Part shown: positions 1-8,090 of the stretch, piece after piece | How positions within the stretch are numbered: the stretch's first letter is position 1 | Layout of the letters: the number at the start of each line of letters is the position of its first letter | NCBI RefSeq assembly: GCF_039534125.1 | Contig: NZ_BAAAUV010000004.1 | Coordinates: forward strand, 434,001 to 498,000 | From: Actinocorallia longicatena | GTDB taxonomy: Bacteria > Actinomycetota > Actinomycetes > Streptosporangiales > Streptosporangiaceae | Length of the DNA stretch: 64,000 nucleotides | Direction of reading: 5' to 3' | Position numbers and translations under genes: made by a program | The notes under the pieces: model-generated | Told to the model about the DNA's origin: nothing | Seen by the model: only the letters and a program-made list of their open reading frames with translations | Database searches by the model: none

Positions 1-310
1 GGGGCTGCTCGCCCGGTGGCAGGATGAAGCGCGGCAGGCGGGGGGTGCGCCAGGCGGACTCGATGCGGGCGGTCGCGGCGGAGAACGAGGAGATGGCCCC
101 GGCGATGCGGTCGACGAAGCGGTTGCGGTGCGGGAGATCGTGGACCAGGTCCTGGAGCTCGACCTCGTTGTGCGCCTGGAGAGCGAGCTCGACCCGGCGC
201 TCGAAGGTGTCCTGGGACATCCGCCCTTCCGCCACGCGCTGCGCGAGATCGGCCAGGACCCGGTCACGCTGCATGTCGGAGGCCCGTAGCGGAAAAGCGG
301 GACCGTCCAT
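1..310 (-). CDS. DUF1707 domain protein, N-terminal part (cut by window edge)
   Basis: The reverse strand reads from an ATG at 310 off the left edge, giving 103 codons. Residues ~7-55 match the DUF1707 pattern (RASDMQRDRVLADLAQRVAEG, then FERRVELAL and a DLVHDLP end), a short helical module at the N terminus of many actinobacterial membrane or FHA proteins. It is followed by a linker ending in RTPRLPRFILPPG, which in related actinobacterial proteins leads into an FHA domain. That FHA domain is an inference because the rest lies outside the window. No strong ribosome-binding site precedes the ATG. It lies 72 nt downstream of, and on the same strand as, the acyl-CoA dehydrogenase. Confidence 0.7.
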   Translation of the reverse strand, partial: MDGPAFPLRASDMQRDRVLADLAQRVAEGRMSQDTFERRVELALQAHNEVELQDLVHDLPHRNRFVDRIAGAISSFSAATARIESAWRTPRLPRFILPPGEQP

Positions 311-382
311 GGAAATGAGTATTCAGATCATTGACCGTGGTGTCCAGCCGGGCGGCGATCCCGGCTGGACGATCCATGACGG

Positions 383-1588
383 TCAGCGCGACAGGAGGTC
401 GCGGGCGATGTGGGTGATCTGGAGTTCGTCGGTGCCGGCGTAGATCTGGAACGCCTTCGCGTCACGGGCGAGCTGCTCCACACGGTACTCCGACATGTAC
501 CCGTTGCCACCGAACAGCTGGACGGCCTCCATGGCCACCTCGGAGGCGGCCTGGGCGGAGTACAGCTTCATCGCCGAGGCCTCGGCGAGGGTCGGGGTGC
601 GCCCGGCCTTCTGCATCTCGACGTGCCGGAACACCATGTTCTGCACGTTGACGCGGGCCACCTCCATCTTGGCGAGCTTGAGCTGGATGAGCTGGTAGTC
701 CGCGATCGGCTTGCCCCAGGCGACGCGCGACTTGGCGTAGTCGATCGACAGGCGCAGGCACTCCTCGATGACGCCCAGCGCCATCGCCGCGACGCCGGCC
801 CGCTCGGTGGTGAAGTTCGCCTTGGCGGACTCCTTGCCGCTGCCGCCGCCCTCGAGGAGACGGTCCTTCCCGACCCGGACGTCGGCGAGGAACAGCTCGC
901 CGGTGGGGGAGGAGTGGCAGCCCATCTTGCGCAGCGGCTTGGACTGGACCAGGCCCTCCATCCCGGAGTCGAGGACGAAGCAGAGGATCTCCCGCTCGCG
1001 GACCGGACGGCCGTCGTCGAGCTTGGCGTAGAAGACGATCGTGTCGGCGTTCGGCCCGTTGGTGATGAAGGTCTTGTTGCCGTTGAGGATCCACCCGCCC
1101 TCGCCGTCGGGCCTCGCGGTCGACTTCATCCCGCCGAAGGCGTCCGATCCCGAGTCGGGCTCGGTGATCGCCCAGGCCCCGATCTTGTCGAAGGTCTGCA
1201 GGTCGCGGCCCCAGCGGATCTTCTGCTCGACGGTTCCGCGCTTCATGATGGTTCCAGCGGCGAGGCCCAGCGAGACGCCCATCGCGGTCACGAGCCCGGG
1301 AGCCACCTTGCACAGCTCGATGATGGGGATCATGCTGAACGCCGCCCCGGCGTCGCCCCGGTCCTTCTTCGGCTCGGGCGCGATCCCGGCCTTCTCCTTC
1401 TCGATCCGGGAGTCGAACGACGACGCGGCCATGTCGCGCATCCCGAACGTCGTGTACAGGCCCCGGATCAGTTCGTAGGGCAGCAGCTCGCCGGAGTCGA
1501 GTTCGTCGAGGACCGGCCGCACTTCCTTGCCGATCCAGTCCCGGACCATGTCCCGGACCATGATCTCGTCTTCTGCCCACTCGATCAT
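383..1588 (-). CDS. Acyl-CoA dehydrogenase with an IVD/LCAD-type catalytic Glu
   Basis: A 401-aa FAD-dependent acyl-CoA dehydrogenase that would oxidise the alpha-beta bond of an acyl-CoA and pass electrons to ETF. Full family length: N-terminal helical domain, beta domain with the FAD-loop segment AWAITEPDSGSDAFG (~138-152), and a C-terminal helical domain ending QIYAGTDELQITHIAR. The usual catalytic position in the YEGT motif is Ala384 (YAGT). A Glu at 262 (FTTERAG) sits where isovaleryl-CoA and long-chain enzymes keep their base, so activity is probably retained with branched or longer substrates (inference). The start has AAGGCGG nine bases upstream. The SRPBCC gene lies 102 nt upstream on the same strand. 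Confidence 0.92.
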   Translation of the reverse strand: MIEWAEDEIMVRDMVRDWIGKEVRPVLDELDSGELLPYELIRGLYTTFGMRDMAASSFDSRIEKEKAGIAPEPKKDRGDAGAAFSMIPIIELCKVAPGLVTAMGVSLGLAAGTIMKRGTVEQKIRWGRDLQTFDKIGAWAITEPDSGSDAFGGMKSTARPDGEGGWILNGNKTFITNGPNADTIVFYAKLDDGRPVREREILCFVLDSGMEGLVQSKPLRKMGCHSSPTGELFLADVRVGKDRLLEGGGSGKESAKANFTTERAGVAAMALGVIEECLRLSIDYAKSRVAWGKPIADYQLIQLKLAKMEVARVNVQNMVFRHVEMQKAGRTPTLAEASAMKLYSAQAASEVAMEAVQLFGGNGYMSEYRVEQLARDAKAFQIYAGTDELQITHIARDLLSR

Positions 1589-1690
1589 CTGTCGCCGCCT
1601 TCTTGCTGGATGTGTTGTCCACCATGAATAGCAGATTCAGAAGTAAGCACTTGCTGGCGGCCCGGGGGGATCCGGGCCGCCGGCGGGTTC

Positions 1691-2161
1691 TCAGAGAGAG
1701 GCGAGGACGTCGGCGAGCTGGTCCATGCCCTCCTCGGCGCCGCCCTGCATCCCGTTGGAGACCATGCCGTCGCGGTCCTCGACGGTCTGGAAGACGTCGA
1801 GGCCGACATAGCGGGTCCGGCCGCCGGGCAGCTCCTCCAGGGTGATCGTGGTGAGGCAGATGTGGCCGATCATCCCCTCCCACTCGAAGGTCTGGACGAT
1901 CCGCTCCGGGGAGACCTCGTGGAAGACGCCGCGGAAGGCGAACTCGCGGCCCTCGTCGTCGGTGAGGTGCCAGCGGTAGCGGCCGCCGTGGTGCGGCTCC
2001 CAGATGTCGACCTCGGTGGGGCGGCCCTTGCTTCCGATCCACCGGCGGAACAGCTCCGGCTCGGTGCAGGCCCGGAAGACCAGGTCGCGGGCGGCGTCGA
2101 ACTCGCGGGTCATGACGATGTCCTGACGTCCGGGCTCGATCACGAACTCAGTCTTGCTCAT
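1691..2161 (-). CDS. SRPBCC / AHSA1-like domain protein
   Basis: A 156-aa START/Bet v1-like fold protein of the activator-of-Hsp90-ATPase type. The typical opening FDAARDLVFRACTEPELFRRW and the later FEWEGMIGH and LEELPGGRTRY segments are visible. Such proteins are usually ligand-binding or stress-related and have no universal biochemical activity. The start overlaps the end of the ArsR-family gene by 14 nt, so the two are translationally coupled. ArsR-SRPBCC pairs of this kind are common in actinobacteria and usually form an autoregulated operon. Nothing in the sequence identifies the ligand. Confidence 0.88.
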   Translation of the reverse strand: MSKTEFVIEPGRQDIVMTREFDAARDLVFRACTEPELFRRWIGSKGRPTEVDIWEPHHGGRYRWHLTDDEGREFAFRGVFHEVSPERIVQTFEWEGMIGHICLTTITLEELPGGRTRYVGLDVFQTVEDRDGMVSNGMQGGAEEGMDQLADVLASL

Positions 2162-2507
2162 CGTTGTTTCCTTTCTCGTGTGCTTGCTCCTGGAGCGCCC
2201 GGAGCTCGTCCTCCAGGCGGTCGAACCGGCCGTCCCAGCCCGCCTTGTACCGCTCGATCCAGGCGGAGGCCTCGGTGAGCGGGGCGGTCTCGAGGCGGCA
2301 CGGACGCCACTGCGCCGTGCGGCCCCGGGTGATCAGCCCGGCCCGTTCGAGGACCTTCAGATGCTTGGAGACGGCCTGGAGGCTGATGTCGAAGGGCTCG
2401 GCGAGCTCGTTGACCGTCGCCTCGCCGGCCGCGAGGCGGGCCAGCAGGGCCCGCCGGGTCGGATCGGCCAGGGCGGAGAACGTCAGGCTCAGCGCGTCGT
2501 CCGGCAT
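2148..2507 (-). CDS. ArsR-family winged-helix repressor
   Basis: A 119-aa ArsR/SdpR-type repressor: SALADPTRRALLARLAAGEATVNELAEPF, then the recognition helix region SLQAVSKHLKVLERAGL. No metal-binding Cys pair is visible, so ligand or protein control is more likely than metal sensing. The start is set at MPDDALSL (2507), which has GGGAGG eight bases upstream. A longer reading frame from 2561 would begin inside the palindromic operator and is less likely. It is the first gene of an operon with the SRPBCC gene and very probably represses itself through the palindrome at 2542-2573. Confidence 0.9.
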   Translation of the reverse strand: MPDDALSLTFSALADPTRRALLARLAAGEATVNELAEPFDISLQAVSKHLKVLERAGLITRGRTAQWRPCRLETAPLTEASAWIERYKAGWDGRFDRLEDELRALQEQAHEKGNNDEQD

Positions 2508-2541
2508 CGCGGCCTCCCTGCCTCTCGCCGGTCTCTTGTAT

Positions 2542-2573
2542 TCAACCTGATGGTTAATCAACCATCAGGTTGA
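2542..2573. promoter_or_regulatory. Perfect palindrome, probable ArsR operator
   Basis: Two 14-nt arms, TCAACCTGATGGTT and AACCATCAGGTTGA, are exact reverse complements around the spacer AATC. The site lies 35 nt upstream of the ArsR start at 2507, where an autoregulatory operator would be expected. Palindrome and position are seen directly; binding is inferred. Confidence 0.8.
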
Positions 2574-2614
2574 GTATGCCTCCTGAAGGGGCGCCGGGTC
2601 AAACCGCGCATGAG

Positions 2615-2648
2615 AAAACCCCGCCGGTGCTCGTGATCACCGGCGGGG
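2615..2648 (-). terminator. Intrinsic terminator of the sigma-factor gene
   Basis: On the minus strand the hairpin CCCCGCCGGTG / CACCGGCGGGG (11 bp, 8-nt loop) is followed by TTTT, 17 nt after the sigma-factor stop codon. Confidence 0.88.
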
Positions 2649-2665
2649 CTGGTCGTTCCGGGTTC

Positions 2666-3454
2666 TCAGCCCTCCATGAGGGTGCGGAGCTGGCCGAGGC
2701 TGCGCGAGAGCAGACGGCTCACGTGCATCTGGGAGATGCCGAGCTCGGTCGCGATCTCCGACTGCGACTTGTTGGCGTAGAAGCGCAGCAGCACGATCCG
2801 GCGCTCGCGCTCGGGCAGCCGCTCGAGCGCGGGGCCGAGCGCGTTGCGGCCCTCGACCAGCTCGAACGCCGGGTCGAGGCGGCCGAGCATGTCGCTCTCG
2901 GCGCGGTCGGAGTCGTCGTCGATGGGGGAGTCGAGCGAGACGGTGTTGTAGTGGTCGCCCGCGGCGAGCGTCTCCAGCACCTCCTCCTCGCTGACGCCCA
3001 CATGGGCGGCCAGGTCCGCGACGGTCGGCGCTTTGTGCAGCGTCTGGCTCAGCTCGACCCGGGCCTTGTTGACGGCGAGGTGCAGCTCCTGGATGCGGCG
3101 CGGCGGGCGCAGGGCCCAGCTCCGGTCGCGGAAGTGGCGCTTGATCTCGCCCAGCACGGTCGGCCCGGCGAAGGCGGCGAAGTGGACGCCGCGGTCGGGG
3201 TCGAACCGGTCGACGGCCTTGACGAGCCCCAGCATGCCGACCTGGTACAGATCCTCGGGGTTCTCACCGCGTCCGCCGAAGCGCGAGGCCATCCGGCGCA
3301 CGTAACCGTCGCACATGACGACGACCTCCTCGCGGATCCGAGCACGGCGCGGGTCGTCCGCTTCGAGGGAGGCCATCAGGACGAGGCGCTCTTCGATGAG
3401 GTCGTGGAGCTTGCCAGCGTCGGTCTGCTCGGGGGGCGTCAGCGTCGTCGTCAT
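2666..3454 (-). CDS. SigB/SigF-type RNA polymerase sigma factor
   Basis: A 262-aa group 3 sigma factor of the SigB/F/G stress and development class. Region 2 contains YQVGMLGLVKAVDRFDPDRG and FAAFAGPTVLGEIKRHFRD, region 3 contains RRIQELHLAVNKA, and region 4 ends with SQSEIATELGISQMHVSRLL, the -35-binding helix-turn-helix. The start MTTTLTPPEQ at 3454 has GGGGGAG upstream; a frame extending to 3586 runs into the next gene and is unlikely. In actinomycetes these factors are usually held by anti-sigma kinases, but no anti-sigma or anti-anti-sigma gene lies beside it, so the partner would be elsewhere. Confidence 0.92.
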   Translation of the reverse strand: MTTTLTPPEQTDAGKLHDLIEERLVLMASLEADDPRRARIREEVVVMCDGYVRRMASRFGGRGENPEDLYQVGMLGLVKAVDRFDPDRGVHFAAFAGPTVLGEIKRHFRDRSWALRPPRRIQELHLAVNKARVELSQTLHKAPTVADLAAHVGVSEEEVLETLAAGDHYNTVSLDSPIDDDSDRAESDMLGRLDPAFELVEGRNALGPALERLPERERRIVLLRFYANKSQSEIATELGISQMHVSRLLSRSLGQLRTLMEG

Positions 3455-3530
3455 GGCGGCGGTCTCCCCCGAAAACCGGACTTGTACCTCGTGATCGAAA
3501 AAATTTCGCGATCTACCCGAAAGGGCCAGG

Positions 3531-4412
3531 TCAGGACAGGGATGTGACCACTTTCTCGCAGAGCTCGTGGGTGAGGAGGGCGTCATTAAGGCCGGGATGG
3601 CGGCCTTCGAGGAACTCCGTGCAGATCTGCTCGAAGCCGCGCTGGTTCGCGACCGACGCCCATCCGTCGATCGGCTGGCGGGCGACCGGGCCGTGGTGGT
3701 CGATCACGTCGGTGAGGTTGAGGATCTCCCGCTTGCGCCCGCGGCCGGACAGCTCGAGCTTCTCCTCCTTCGATCCGCCGAGCCGGTGCATGAGGCCGAT
3801 CGCGGTGAAGCCCTCGCCGGTCAGCGTCAGCGCGACGTGCTCCAGCACCCCACCGGAGACCCGTCCCGAGACGTGCGACCCGCGGATCGGGCCCGGCGCC
3901 AGGAACCGCAGCGTGTCGGCGACATGGATGAAGTCGTCGTAGATCACCTCGCGGACCGGGCCGGACCCGGACGGCTGGTTCTTCTGCAGGACGATCAGGT
4001 CCCTCGGATGATCGAGCGCGCCCGTGTAGGCGGGGGCGTGGCGGCGGTTGAACCCCACCATCAGCGGGACGCCCGCCCGGGCGGCGTGCTCGACCAGTTC
4101 GCGCGAGCCTTCGAGGGTGGTGTCGAGGGGCTTGTCGACATAGGTGGCGACGCCGGCGTCGAGCAGGCGGGGCACGACCGTCAGATGGGCGGTGGTCGGG
4201 ACGTGGACGAACGCCGCGTCGATCCCCGACCCGATCAGTTCGTCGAGGGTGGTGAACCGCCGGTCCGAGGGCACCCGGTGGGTGTCGGCGACCGCGTCGA
4301 GGGTGAACCGGCTCCTGGTCATCAGGTGAAGATCGAGCGGCCGGGCGGCCAGGGTGGGCAGGTAGGCCTTGCGGGCGATCCCGCCCAGCCCGATCACGGC
4401 GACTCTCTTCAC
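3531..4412 (-). CDS. Gfo/Idh/MocA-family oxidoreductase
   Basis: A 293-aa NAD(P)-dependent oxidoreductase. The N-terminal Rossmann motif is VAVIGLGGIARKAYLP, and YVDKPLD at ~92-98 corresponds to the EKP catalytic-lysine motif (D in place of E). A C-terminal substrate domain follows. The family acts on sugars, inositols, heme metabolites and similar compounds, and the substrate cannot be told here. The start is GTG at 4412 and the Rossmann strand begins two residues later, so little N-terminal extension is possible. GGAGG lies almost on the start codon, so a leaderless transcript is possible. It is divergent from the methyltransferase at 4471. Confidence 0.87.
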   Translation of the reverse strand: MKRVAVIGLGGIARKAYLPTLAARPLDLHLMTRSRFTLDAVADTHRVPSDRRFTTLDELIGSGIDAAFVHVPTTAHLTVVPRLLDAGVATYVDKPLDTTLEGSRELVEHAARAGVPLMVGFNRRHAPAYTGALDHPRDLIVLQKNQPSGSGPVREVIYDDFIHVADTLRFLAPGPIRGSHVSGRVSGGVLEHVALTLTGEGFTAIGLMHRLGGSKEEKLELSGRGRKREILNLTDVIDHHGPVARQPIDGWASVANQRGFEQICTEFLEGRHPGLNDALLTHELCEKVVTSLS

Positions 4413-4470
4413 CCTCCGAGCCTATGAGGACTCTCGACCCGCCGCGCCCGTTCTGACAAGATCACCGGCC

Positions 4471-5091
4471 ATGCCCTTCGACCATAACGATCACTACCAT
4501 CCCCTGCTCCTGCGCCAGATACCCGAGGGCGCCCGCACCGCCCTGGACATCGGCTGCGGCTCGGGCCTCTTCGCCCGCCGCCTGGCCGCCCGGGGCCTGG
4601 AAGTGGACGCCCTCGACCCGTCCGCGGAGATGATCGCGATCGCCCGTGCCGAGGGCGGAGGCCCGCGCTACGGGGTGGCCGACGTCACCGGCGCCGAGCT
4701 CCCGGCCGGCCACTACGACGTGATCAGCTGCCTGGCGAGCCTCCACCACGTTCCGTTCGAGACCGTCACGCGGCTGCGTGACGCCCTGGCGCCCGGCGGA
4801 GTGCTGATCGTCCTGGGCTGCGCGGCCGAGCGCTCCAGGACCGACTACGCCTGGAGCCTGGCGGCCGTCCCGGTCAACGCGGTGATCCGGCTGAGGCACC
4901 TGCTGACCGAACAGGGCCCGTCCGTTCCCGCGCCGCCCGTGAAACCGCCGCTGATGACCTTCGACGAGATCCGTGCCGCTGCCGCGGCACGGTTGCCCGG
5001 CGCCCGCATGCGCCGCCTGCTGTTCTGGCGCTACCTGCTCGTCTACCGCTCCCTCCGGCCCCTCAGTAGACCATCGACATGGCCGTCCTGA
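4471..5091 (+). CDS. Class I SAM-dependent methyltransferase
   Basis: A 206-aa small methyltransferase. Motif I is LDIGCGSGLFARRLAARG; an acidic strand (VDALDPSAEMIAIA) and the motif SCLASLHHVPF follow. The start at MPFDHNDH is chosen because the fold begins soon after; a frame opening at 4369 overlaps the divergent oxidoreductase. The acceptor is unknown. Its 3' end overlaps the convergent trpS by 29 nt. Confidence 0.85.
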   Translation: MPFDHNDHYHPLLLRQIPEGARTALDIGCGSGLFARRLAARGLEVDALDPSAEMIAIARAEGGGPRYGVADVTGAELPAGHYDVISCLASLHHVPFETVTRLRDALAPGGVLIVLGCAAERSRTDYAWSLAAVPVNAVIRLRHLLTEQGPSVPAPPVKPPLMTFDEIRAAAAARLPGARMRRLLFWRYLLVYRSLRPLSRPSTWPS

Positions 5092-6052
5092 CCTCGGCGA
5101 GGGTCCGTTCCGCGACGGTCCGGGCGGCCTCGTTGCCCTCGGCCAGGACGGCCCGGATCCGGTCGCGGTCGGCGGCGAGTTCCGCCCGTCGCCTGCGGAG
5201 CGGCGCGAAGAAGCCGTTGACCGCGTCGGTCAGCAGCGTCTTGAGCCGGGCGGCGCCGCCGTCACCGATCTCCTCGGCCACCGACACGGGGGAGCGGCCG
5301 AGGCAGAGCGCGGCCAGGTCGAGCAGCCCGGAGACCTCGGGACGGCCGGCCGGATCGTAGGTGATCCGGCGGTCGGAGTCGGTCTTCGCGCCCCTGATCA
5401 GCGCGGCCGTCTCGTCGGCCGTCGCCGCCAGGGAGATCGCGTTGCCGCGGCTCTTGCTCATCTTCGTCCCGTCGGTGCCCAGCAGGAGCGGCGCCTCGGA
5501 CAGCAGGGCCTCCGGCTGGGGGAACAGCGGCCCGTAGCGTTCGGAGAAGCGGCGGGCGATCGTCCGGGTCACCTCGAGGTGCGGGAGCTGGTCCCGGCCG
5601 ACCGGGACGAGCCCGGCCCGGCAGAAGAGGATGTCGGCGGCCTGGTGGACGGGGTAGGTGAACATCAGCCCGCTCGTCGAGCCCTGCCGCGAGTGGCCGA
5701 TCTCCTCCTTGACGGTCGGATTGCGGCTCAGCTCGCCCACGCTGACCAGGCTCAGGAAGGGCAGCATGAGCTGGTTCAGCTCGGGCACCGCGCTGTGCAC
5801 GAAGATCGTCGCCCGGGACGGGTCGATCCCGGCGGCGAGGTGGTCCAGCACCAGGTCCTCGACGTGCTCGCCGAGCCGCTCCGCGACGTCCCGGTCGGTC
5901 AGCACCTGGTAGTCGGCGACCACCACGAACAGCTCGGCGCCCGCCTCCTGCAGCCGGACCCGGTTGCGCAGCGTCCCGAAGTAGTGGCCGAGGTGCAGCC
6001 GGCCGGTCGGCCTGTCCCCGGTCAGCACCCGGGCTTCCTTCACGGTCTCCAT
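5063..6052 (-). CDS. trpS: Tryptophanyl-tRNA synthetase
   Basis: A 329-aa class Ic aminoacyl-tRNA synthetase that charges tRNA-Trp. The HIGH-like motif LHLGHY is at ~19-24 and KMSKS at 197-201, both intact. Start METVKEARVL at 6052 is preceded by GTGAGGAGAG; a longer frame to 6184 only reads through the leader region. The 5' leader holds a Trp-codon leader peptide (6157-6198) and a full intrinsic terminator (6098-6131), so expression is very likely controlled by ribosome-mediated attenuation in response to charged tRNA-Trp. Convergent with the methyltransferase. Confidence 0.96.
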   Translation of the reverse strand: METVKEARVLTGDRPTGRLHLGHYFGTLRNRVRLQEAGAELFVVVADYQVLTDRDVAERLGEHVEDLVLDHLAAGIDPSRATIFVHSAVPELNQLMLPFLSLVSVGELSRNPTVKEEIGHSRQGSTSGLMFTYPVHQAADILFCRAGLVPVGRDQLPHLEVTRTIARRFSERYGPLFPQPEALLSEAPLLLGTDGTKMSKSRGNAISLAATADETAALIRGAKTDSDRRITYDPAGRPEVSGLLDLAALCLGRSPVSVAEEIGDGGAARLKTLLTDAVNGFFAPLRRRRAELAADRDRIRAVLAEGNEAARTVAERTLAEVRTAMSMVY

Positions 6053-6097
6053 CGTGTCTCTCCTCACAGGGCTCGACGGCCCCACGGGAGATCCCGG

Positions 6098-6131
6098 AAA
6101 AACAAAAGAGGCCGTCCGGACGAACGGCCTC
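6098..6131 (-). terminator. Attenuator hairpin in the trpS leader
   Basis: On the minus strand GAGGCCGT / ACGGCCTC (8-bp stem, 8-nt loop) is followed by TTTTGTTTTT. It lies 45 nt upstream of the trpS start codon and downstream of the leader peptide, the arrangement of a transcription attenuator. Confidence 0.88.
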
Positions 6132-6156
6132 ACGGGCATGCGCAGGGGACCGCTCC

Positions 6157-6198
6157 TTAGAAGGAGCGCCACCAGCTGCGACACGACCCGTTGCTCAT
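6157..6198 (-). CDS. trpS leader peptide with tandem Trp codons
   Basis: A 13-codon open frame reading MSNGSCRSWWRSF and stop. Two adjacent TGG codons occupy 6169-6174. It is followed after 25 nt by the attenuator hairpin. A small hairpin, CGCTCC/GGAGCG, overlaps the last codons and stop. A Trp-codon leader ahead of trpS or trp biosynthesis genes is an established actinobacterial arrangement for ribosome-mediated attenuation. The frame is seen directly; translation and function are inferred from the layout. Confidence 0.85.
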   Translation of the reverse strand: MSNGSCRSWWRSF

Positions 6199-6294
6199 GC
6201 CCGCACTCTACCCGCTCCGAGCCGCCGGCCGATGATCTTTTCCGGATGGGAGGCGCGGTCGTGGGTAGGAGCGGAAGTGACGAAGGGGGAGAAA

Positions 6295-6504
6295 ATGGCA
6301 GTTGACCAGGAGAAGAAGCGGCGTCTCGACGAAGTCGAGAAGGACCTCGAGGGACTGCGAAGGCAGCTCCAGCCGCCGCCGGACGAGCCTCGCGACTTCG
6401 CCGACGCGGGCGCGGACCTGAACCAGCGCGAGGAACTCGCGGGCCAGATCGAGGTCATGGAGAACGAGCGCGACCGGCTCCGGACCGAGCTCGGCCTGGA
6501 CTGA
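6295..6504 (+). CDS. Small coiled-coil protein, unknown function
   Basis: A 69-aa highly charged protein (MAVDQEKKRRLDEVEKDLEG at the start) with heptad-like leucines and two helical blocks (~5-23 and ~42-66) separated by a Pro-rich turn QPPPDEP. No signal or membrane segment. The start is supported by GAAGGGGGAG just upstream. Divergent from the trpS leader. I do not recognise a family; a helical hairpin or oligomer is the most that can be said. Confidence 0.7.
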   Translation: MAVDQEKKRRLDEVEKDLEGLRRQLQPPPDEPRDFADAGADLNQREELAGQIEVMENERDRLRTELGLD

Positions 6505-6659
6505 GCTCCGGGAACGGCTCGGCGCCGGGCGGCGGTCCTCGGGACGGGTCGCCGCCCGGCCGCAGGACGGAGTTCGCCCGGTGTTTTGACGCGAATGGAC
6601 GATCAGGTCCGGTCCATGCGCGAAGATTCGGGACGTAGGCAATCCCGGAAGGAACGCAC

Positions 6660-8003
6660 GTGAGTGAACTCGTCGCCGCGCTGAAGCAGCGTGATCCGAA
6701 GGAACGTCAGGCCGAACTGGTGGAGGTGCTGGTGGAGGCGTTCGCTCCGCTGATGGAGCGCTCTCCGGCCGAGTTCCGGCGCCGGTTCCGGAAGATGGCC
6801 TCCGACCCCTTCGCCTTCTACCGGGGCAGCGCGCCGATCTTCTACGCCGACATCGTGCACGACACCGATCCCTGGGCGGACGAGCGCACCGGCAGCGTCT
6901 GGATCCAGGGCGACCTGCACGCACAGAACTTCGGCACCTACATGAACGACGACGGCGTGTTCATGTTCGACGTCAACGACTTCGACGAGGCCTACCTGGG
7001 CTCCTTCGACTGGGACGTCAAGCGTCTGGTGGCCAGTCTCGCCCTGATGGCGTGGAGCAAGGCCATCTCCGACGCCGACATCACCCGGATGATCGAGACC
7101 TATGTGCGGGCCTACGTCGACCAGGTGCGGTTCTACGTGCGGTCCGAGCCCGACGAGCAGTGGGCCCTCACCTTGGACTCCGCGTCCGGGCACGTCCGGG
7201 AGGTGCTGATCGAGGCGATCTCCAGCACCAGGGTCGACCTGCTGAAGCGGCACACGGTGGTCGAGGGCCACGAGCGGCGGATGCAGGACCGTCCGGGGAT
7301 CCGCCGCCTCGACGACGCCGAGCGCGCCATGGTCGAGGCCGCCTACGCCGCCTACCTGGAGACCATCCCGCACGACAAGCGGTTCGGCAGCTTGACCTAC
7401 AAGATCAAGGACGTGGTCGGCGCCTCCGGTTTCGGCATCGGCTCGGCGGGGCTGACGGCCTACAACATCCTGGTGGAGGGCCAGACCCAGGCCCTGGAGA
7501 ACGACGTCATCCTCTCCCTCAAGCAGGGCAACGTCGCCGCGCCGTCGCGGGTCGTCACCGACCCGCGGGTGGCGTCCTACTTCAAGCACCACGGCCACCG
7601 CACCGCGCTGTCCCGGCGGGCGCTTCAGGCCAACACCGACCCGTGGCTCGGCTACACCGAGATCAACGGGGTCGGCTTCGTGGTCCAGGAACTGTCTCCG
7701 TACGAGGCCGACCTCGACTGGTCGAGCCTCACCGAGCCCGACGACATGCTCCAGCTCCTGGACGACCTGGGCCGCGCCACCGCGAAGATCCACTGCGTGT
7801 CGGACGGCGACTCCGACCACACCCTGGTCCCCTTCCAGGTCGAGGACGCGATCAACGCCGCGATCGGCCCCGACGAGTCGCAGTTCGTCGCCGCCATGGT
7901 CGCCTTCGGCCACGGCTACGCCGAGGTCGTCCGCCGCGACCACGGCCTGTTCGTCGACGCCTTCAGAGAGAACCTGATCCCCGGCCTGACCTCGTCGGCC
8001 TGA
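6660..8003 (+). CDS. DUF2252 domain protein (kinase-like fold)
   Basis: A 447-aa protein spanning the whole DUF2252 family. The hallmark GDLHAQNFG (~82-90) followed by FDVNDFDEAYLGSFDWDVKRL resembles the HGDxxxxN and DFD catalytic segments of aminoglycoside- or choline-kinase-like folds, so ATP-dependent phosphotransfer is plausible but unproven for the family. The start codon is GTG. It stands alone, 155 nt after the small coiled-coil gene, and converges with the ECF41 sigma gene across a shared hairpin. Confidence 0.88.
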   Translation: MSELVAALKQRDPKERQAELVEVLVEAFAPLMERSPAEFRRRFRKMASDPFAFYRGSAPIFYADIVHDTDPWADERTGSVWIQGDLHAQNFGTYMNDDGVFMFDVNDFDEAYLGSFDWDVKRLVASLALMAWSKAISDADITRMIETYVRAYVDQVRFYVRSEPDEQWALTLDSASGHVREVLIEAISSTRVDLLKRHTVVEGHERRMQDRPGIRRLDDAERAMVEAAYAAYLETIPHDKRFGSLTYKIKDVVGASGFGIGSAGLTAYNILVEGQTQALENDVILSLKQGNVAAPSRVVTDPRVASYFKHHGHRTALSRRALQANTDPWLGYTEINGVGFVVQELSPYEADLDWSSLTEPDDMLQLLDDLGRATAKIHCVSDGDSDHTLVPFQVEDAINAAIGPDESQFVAAMVAFGHGYAEVVRRDHGLFVDAFRENLIPGLTSSA

Positions 8004-8017
8004 TCCATCCGCCCATC

Positions 8018-8048
8018 GGGGAACCGGTCCCGCACGGGGCCGGTCCCC
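8018..8048. terminator. Bidirectional hairpin between convergent genes
   Basis: GGGGA(A)CCGG pairs with CCGGTCCCC, with an inner CCC/GGG stem. It lies just past the DUF2252 stop and 43 nt from the end of the convergent sigma gene. There is no T-run on either side. Confidence 0.55.
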
Positions 8049-8090
8049 GGGGCGCCGCCGTCCCCTCCCGCACCGCCCGAAGAAGACGAC

